Assembly (NCBI GenBank): GCA_964591375.1
Contig: CAZQAU010000001.1
Location: 1 to 64,000, forward strand
Length of the DNA stretch: 64,000 bases
Source of the DNA: CAYYYG01 sp964591375
GTDB taxonomy: Bacteria; Patescibacteriota; Microgenomatia; UBA1406; GWC2-37-13
Reading direction: 5' to 3'
The notes under the pieces are model-generated. The model worked only from the letters and a program-made list of their open reading frames with translations, searched no databases and was not told the DNA's origin. How positions within the stretch are numbered: position 1 is the first letter of the stretch; each line of letters opens with the position of its first letter. The position numbers and the translations under genes are program-made. This document shows positions 63,284 through 64,000 of this stretch, one piece after another.

Positions 63284-64000
63284 TCATTTCACTTTCGCAT
63301 TCTTTTTCCTACATTTGCCACAAATACAACACATAGTAGTGACTGCAACAACTATTAGTACAAACAATCCTATAGATAAAGGAATCCAAAGACAAGGATC
63401 TTGTAATAATGTGCCTTGAGATTTGCGACAGGCAAAATCGCAAGCACTGCAACTAGTAGAGTTATTAGTAGTTGTTTGATTTGCATTTATAATGTCCACA
63501 CGATTTGTATTGGGATCAAGTGTCAAATAACAGGGGAACACCTGACTGTAATATGTAGGATTGTTTAATTTGGATGTATCCATGGATCGCACGGCAGTAA
63601 AAATACATACTGGAGCAACAGTCGTTTCGTTTGAAAATGTAAAGGTAAAAGGAGCAGATGTAATAGTTATACCATATTGCAAATTGATAGAGTTTTCAGC
63701 GGTTTCAATTGTGGCAGCATATACCACAGGTTTGTTTGTTGTAGGATCAATTAGAGTGTAGTTGCATTGCAAAGTCAAATCCACATTAATAGCATTGTTT
63801 GGTACTGTATTTATCAGATAAGCAATAGCTGTTCCGTTGCCTGCAGTGATATTTGCAATGCATGCACTCTGTGATGTAATATCAACCAATCCATTTGTTG
63901 AAATATCTATCAATGCAGAATCCAAAATGTCCAAAAATAATTCAAGAGTGGGCTGTTGTGTGGTAAGTACTGTTCCAATATCAAAATAAATTTCTTTTCC
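63284..64000 (-). CDS. Type I membrane glycoprotein, third family member, cut by window end
   Basis: The frame stays open to the right edge (at least 238 residues), so the start lies outside; a TTG at 63934 is not a credible start. The visible part has a beta-rich ectodomain with many NxT/NxS sequons, a family-like IAYLINTVPNNAINVDLTLQC stretch split over the same positions as in the neighbours, and APFTFTFSNETTVAPVC. A cysteine-rich stem (CSACDFACRK) follows, then a transmembrane helix (IPLSIGLFVLIVVAVTTM) and a short basic tail. It is the most diverged of the three. Confidence 0.65.
   Translation of the reverse strand, partial: GKEIYFDIGTVLTTQQPTLELFLDILDSALIDISTNGLVDITSQSACIANITAGNGTAIAYLINTVPNNAINVDLTLQCNYTLIDPTTNKPVVYAATIETAENSINLQYGITITSAPFTFTFSNETTVAPVCIFTAVRSMDTSKLNNPTYYSQVFPCYLTLDPNTNRVDIINANQTTTNNSTSCSACDFACRKSQGTLLQDPCLWIPLSIGLFVLIVVAVTTMCCICGKCRKKNAKVK

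Noticed and set aside
1..64000. tRNA genes, CRISPR arrays, insertion sequences
   Set aside because: Reading both strands I saw no cloverleaf with conserved T-loop bases, no regularly spaced identical repeats with unique spacers, and no transposase.

Overview
This window looks like part of the genome of a large, AT-rich double-stranded DNA virus of a eukaryote, or an intact integrated copy of one. The coding density is high. Genes lie on both strands with gaps mostly under 300 bases, and many convergent pairs nearly touch or overlap. There is no ribosome-binding-site pattern, and start codons sit just after AT-rich leaders. The products include eukaryote-type signals: RING fingers, ankyrin repeats, a SUMO-protease-like cysteine peptidase, basic nuclear-localisation-like tails and secreted or membrane glycoproteins. 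One gene encodes the ATPase part of a terminase large subunit that stops just before its Walker B region, as if spliced. A terminase points to the herpesvirus/mirusvirus/tailed-phage lineage (Duplodnaviria). The finer assignment is inference: no DNA polymerase, major capsid protein or portal could be recognised here.

Layout. 1-692 is non-coding and carries dispersed direct repeats and palindromes. 693-3573 holds small membrane or unknown proteins, a deoxynucleoside kinase and the terminase ATPase exon. 3767-7618 is a giant type I surface protein with calcium-binding thrombospondin type 3 repeats, PSI-like cysteine modules and a lectin-like fold. 7921-22912 holds three proteins of unknown function, including giants of 2435 and 1804 residues with AT-hooks and zinc-finger-like cysteine clusters. 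23056-34717 mixes multi-pass membrane proteins, a probable BRO1-domain protein, two unknown proteins, a C48 (Ulp1/adenain-like) cysteine protease and an ankyrin protein. 34989-40431 has small basic proteins, a membrane protein and a FEN/XRN-type 5' nuclease. 40491-44031 has two proteins that look like virion components. 44199-50892 has acidic, zinc-binding and nuclear proteins, including a pair of diverged paralogues, one of which carries five SUMO-acceptor consensus sites. 50978-55564 has small proteins, a protein of a phage-like family, a PHD-like zinc protein and a double-RING protein. 55762-58630 is a run of membrane proteins. 58864-64000 has an unknown zinc protein, a 2H phosphoesterase and a cluster of three related small glycoproteins, the last cut by the window end.

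Working picture (inference): the kinase supports nucleotide supply. The terminase packages DNA. The basic and zinc-binding proteins act on DNA or transcription in the nucleus. The Ulp1-like protease, RING protein, 2H phosphoesterase and 5' nuclease act on capsid proteins, host ubiquitin/SUMO pathways, nucleotide signals and nucleic acids. The many membrane proteins and the BRO1 protein suggest an enveloped particle with ESCRT-linked budding. The gene set around 47.5-49.8 kb, the protease at 30 kb and the split terminase are the parts most worth following up.
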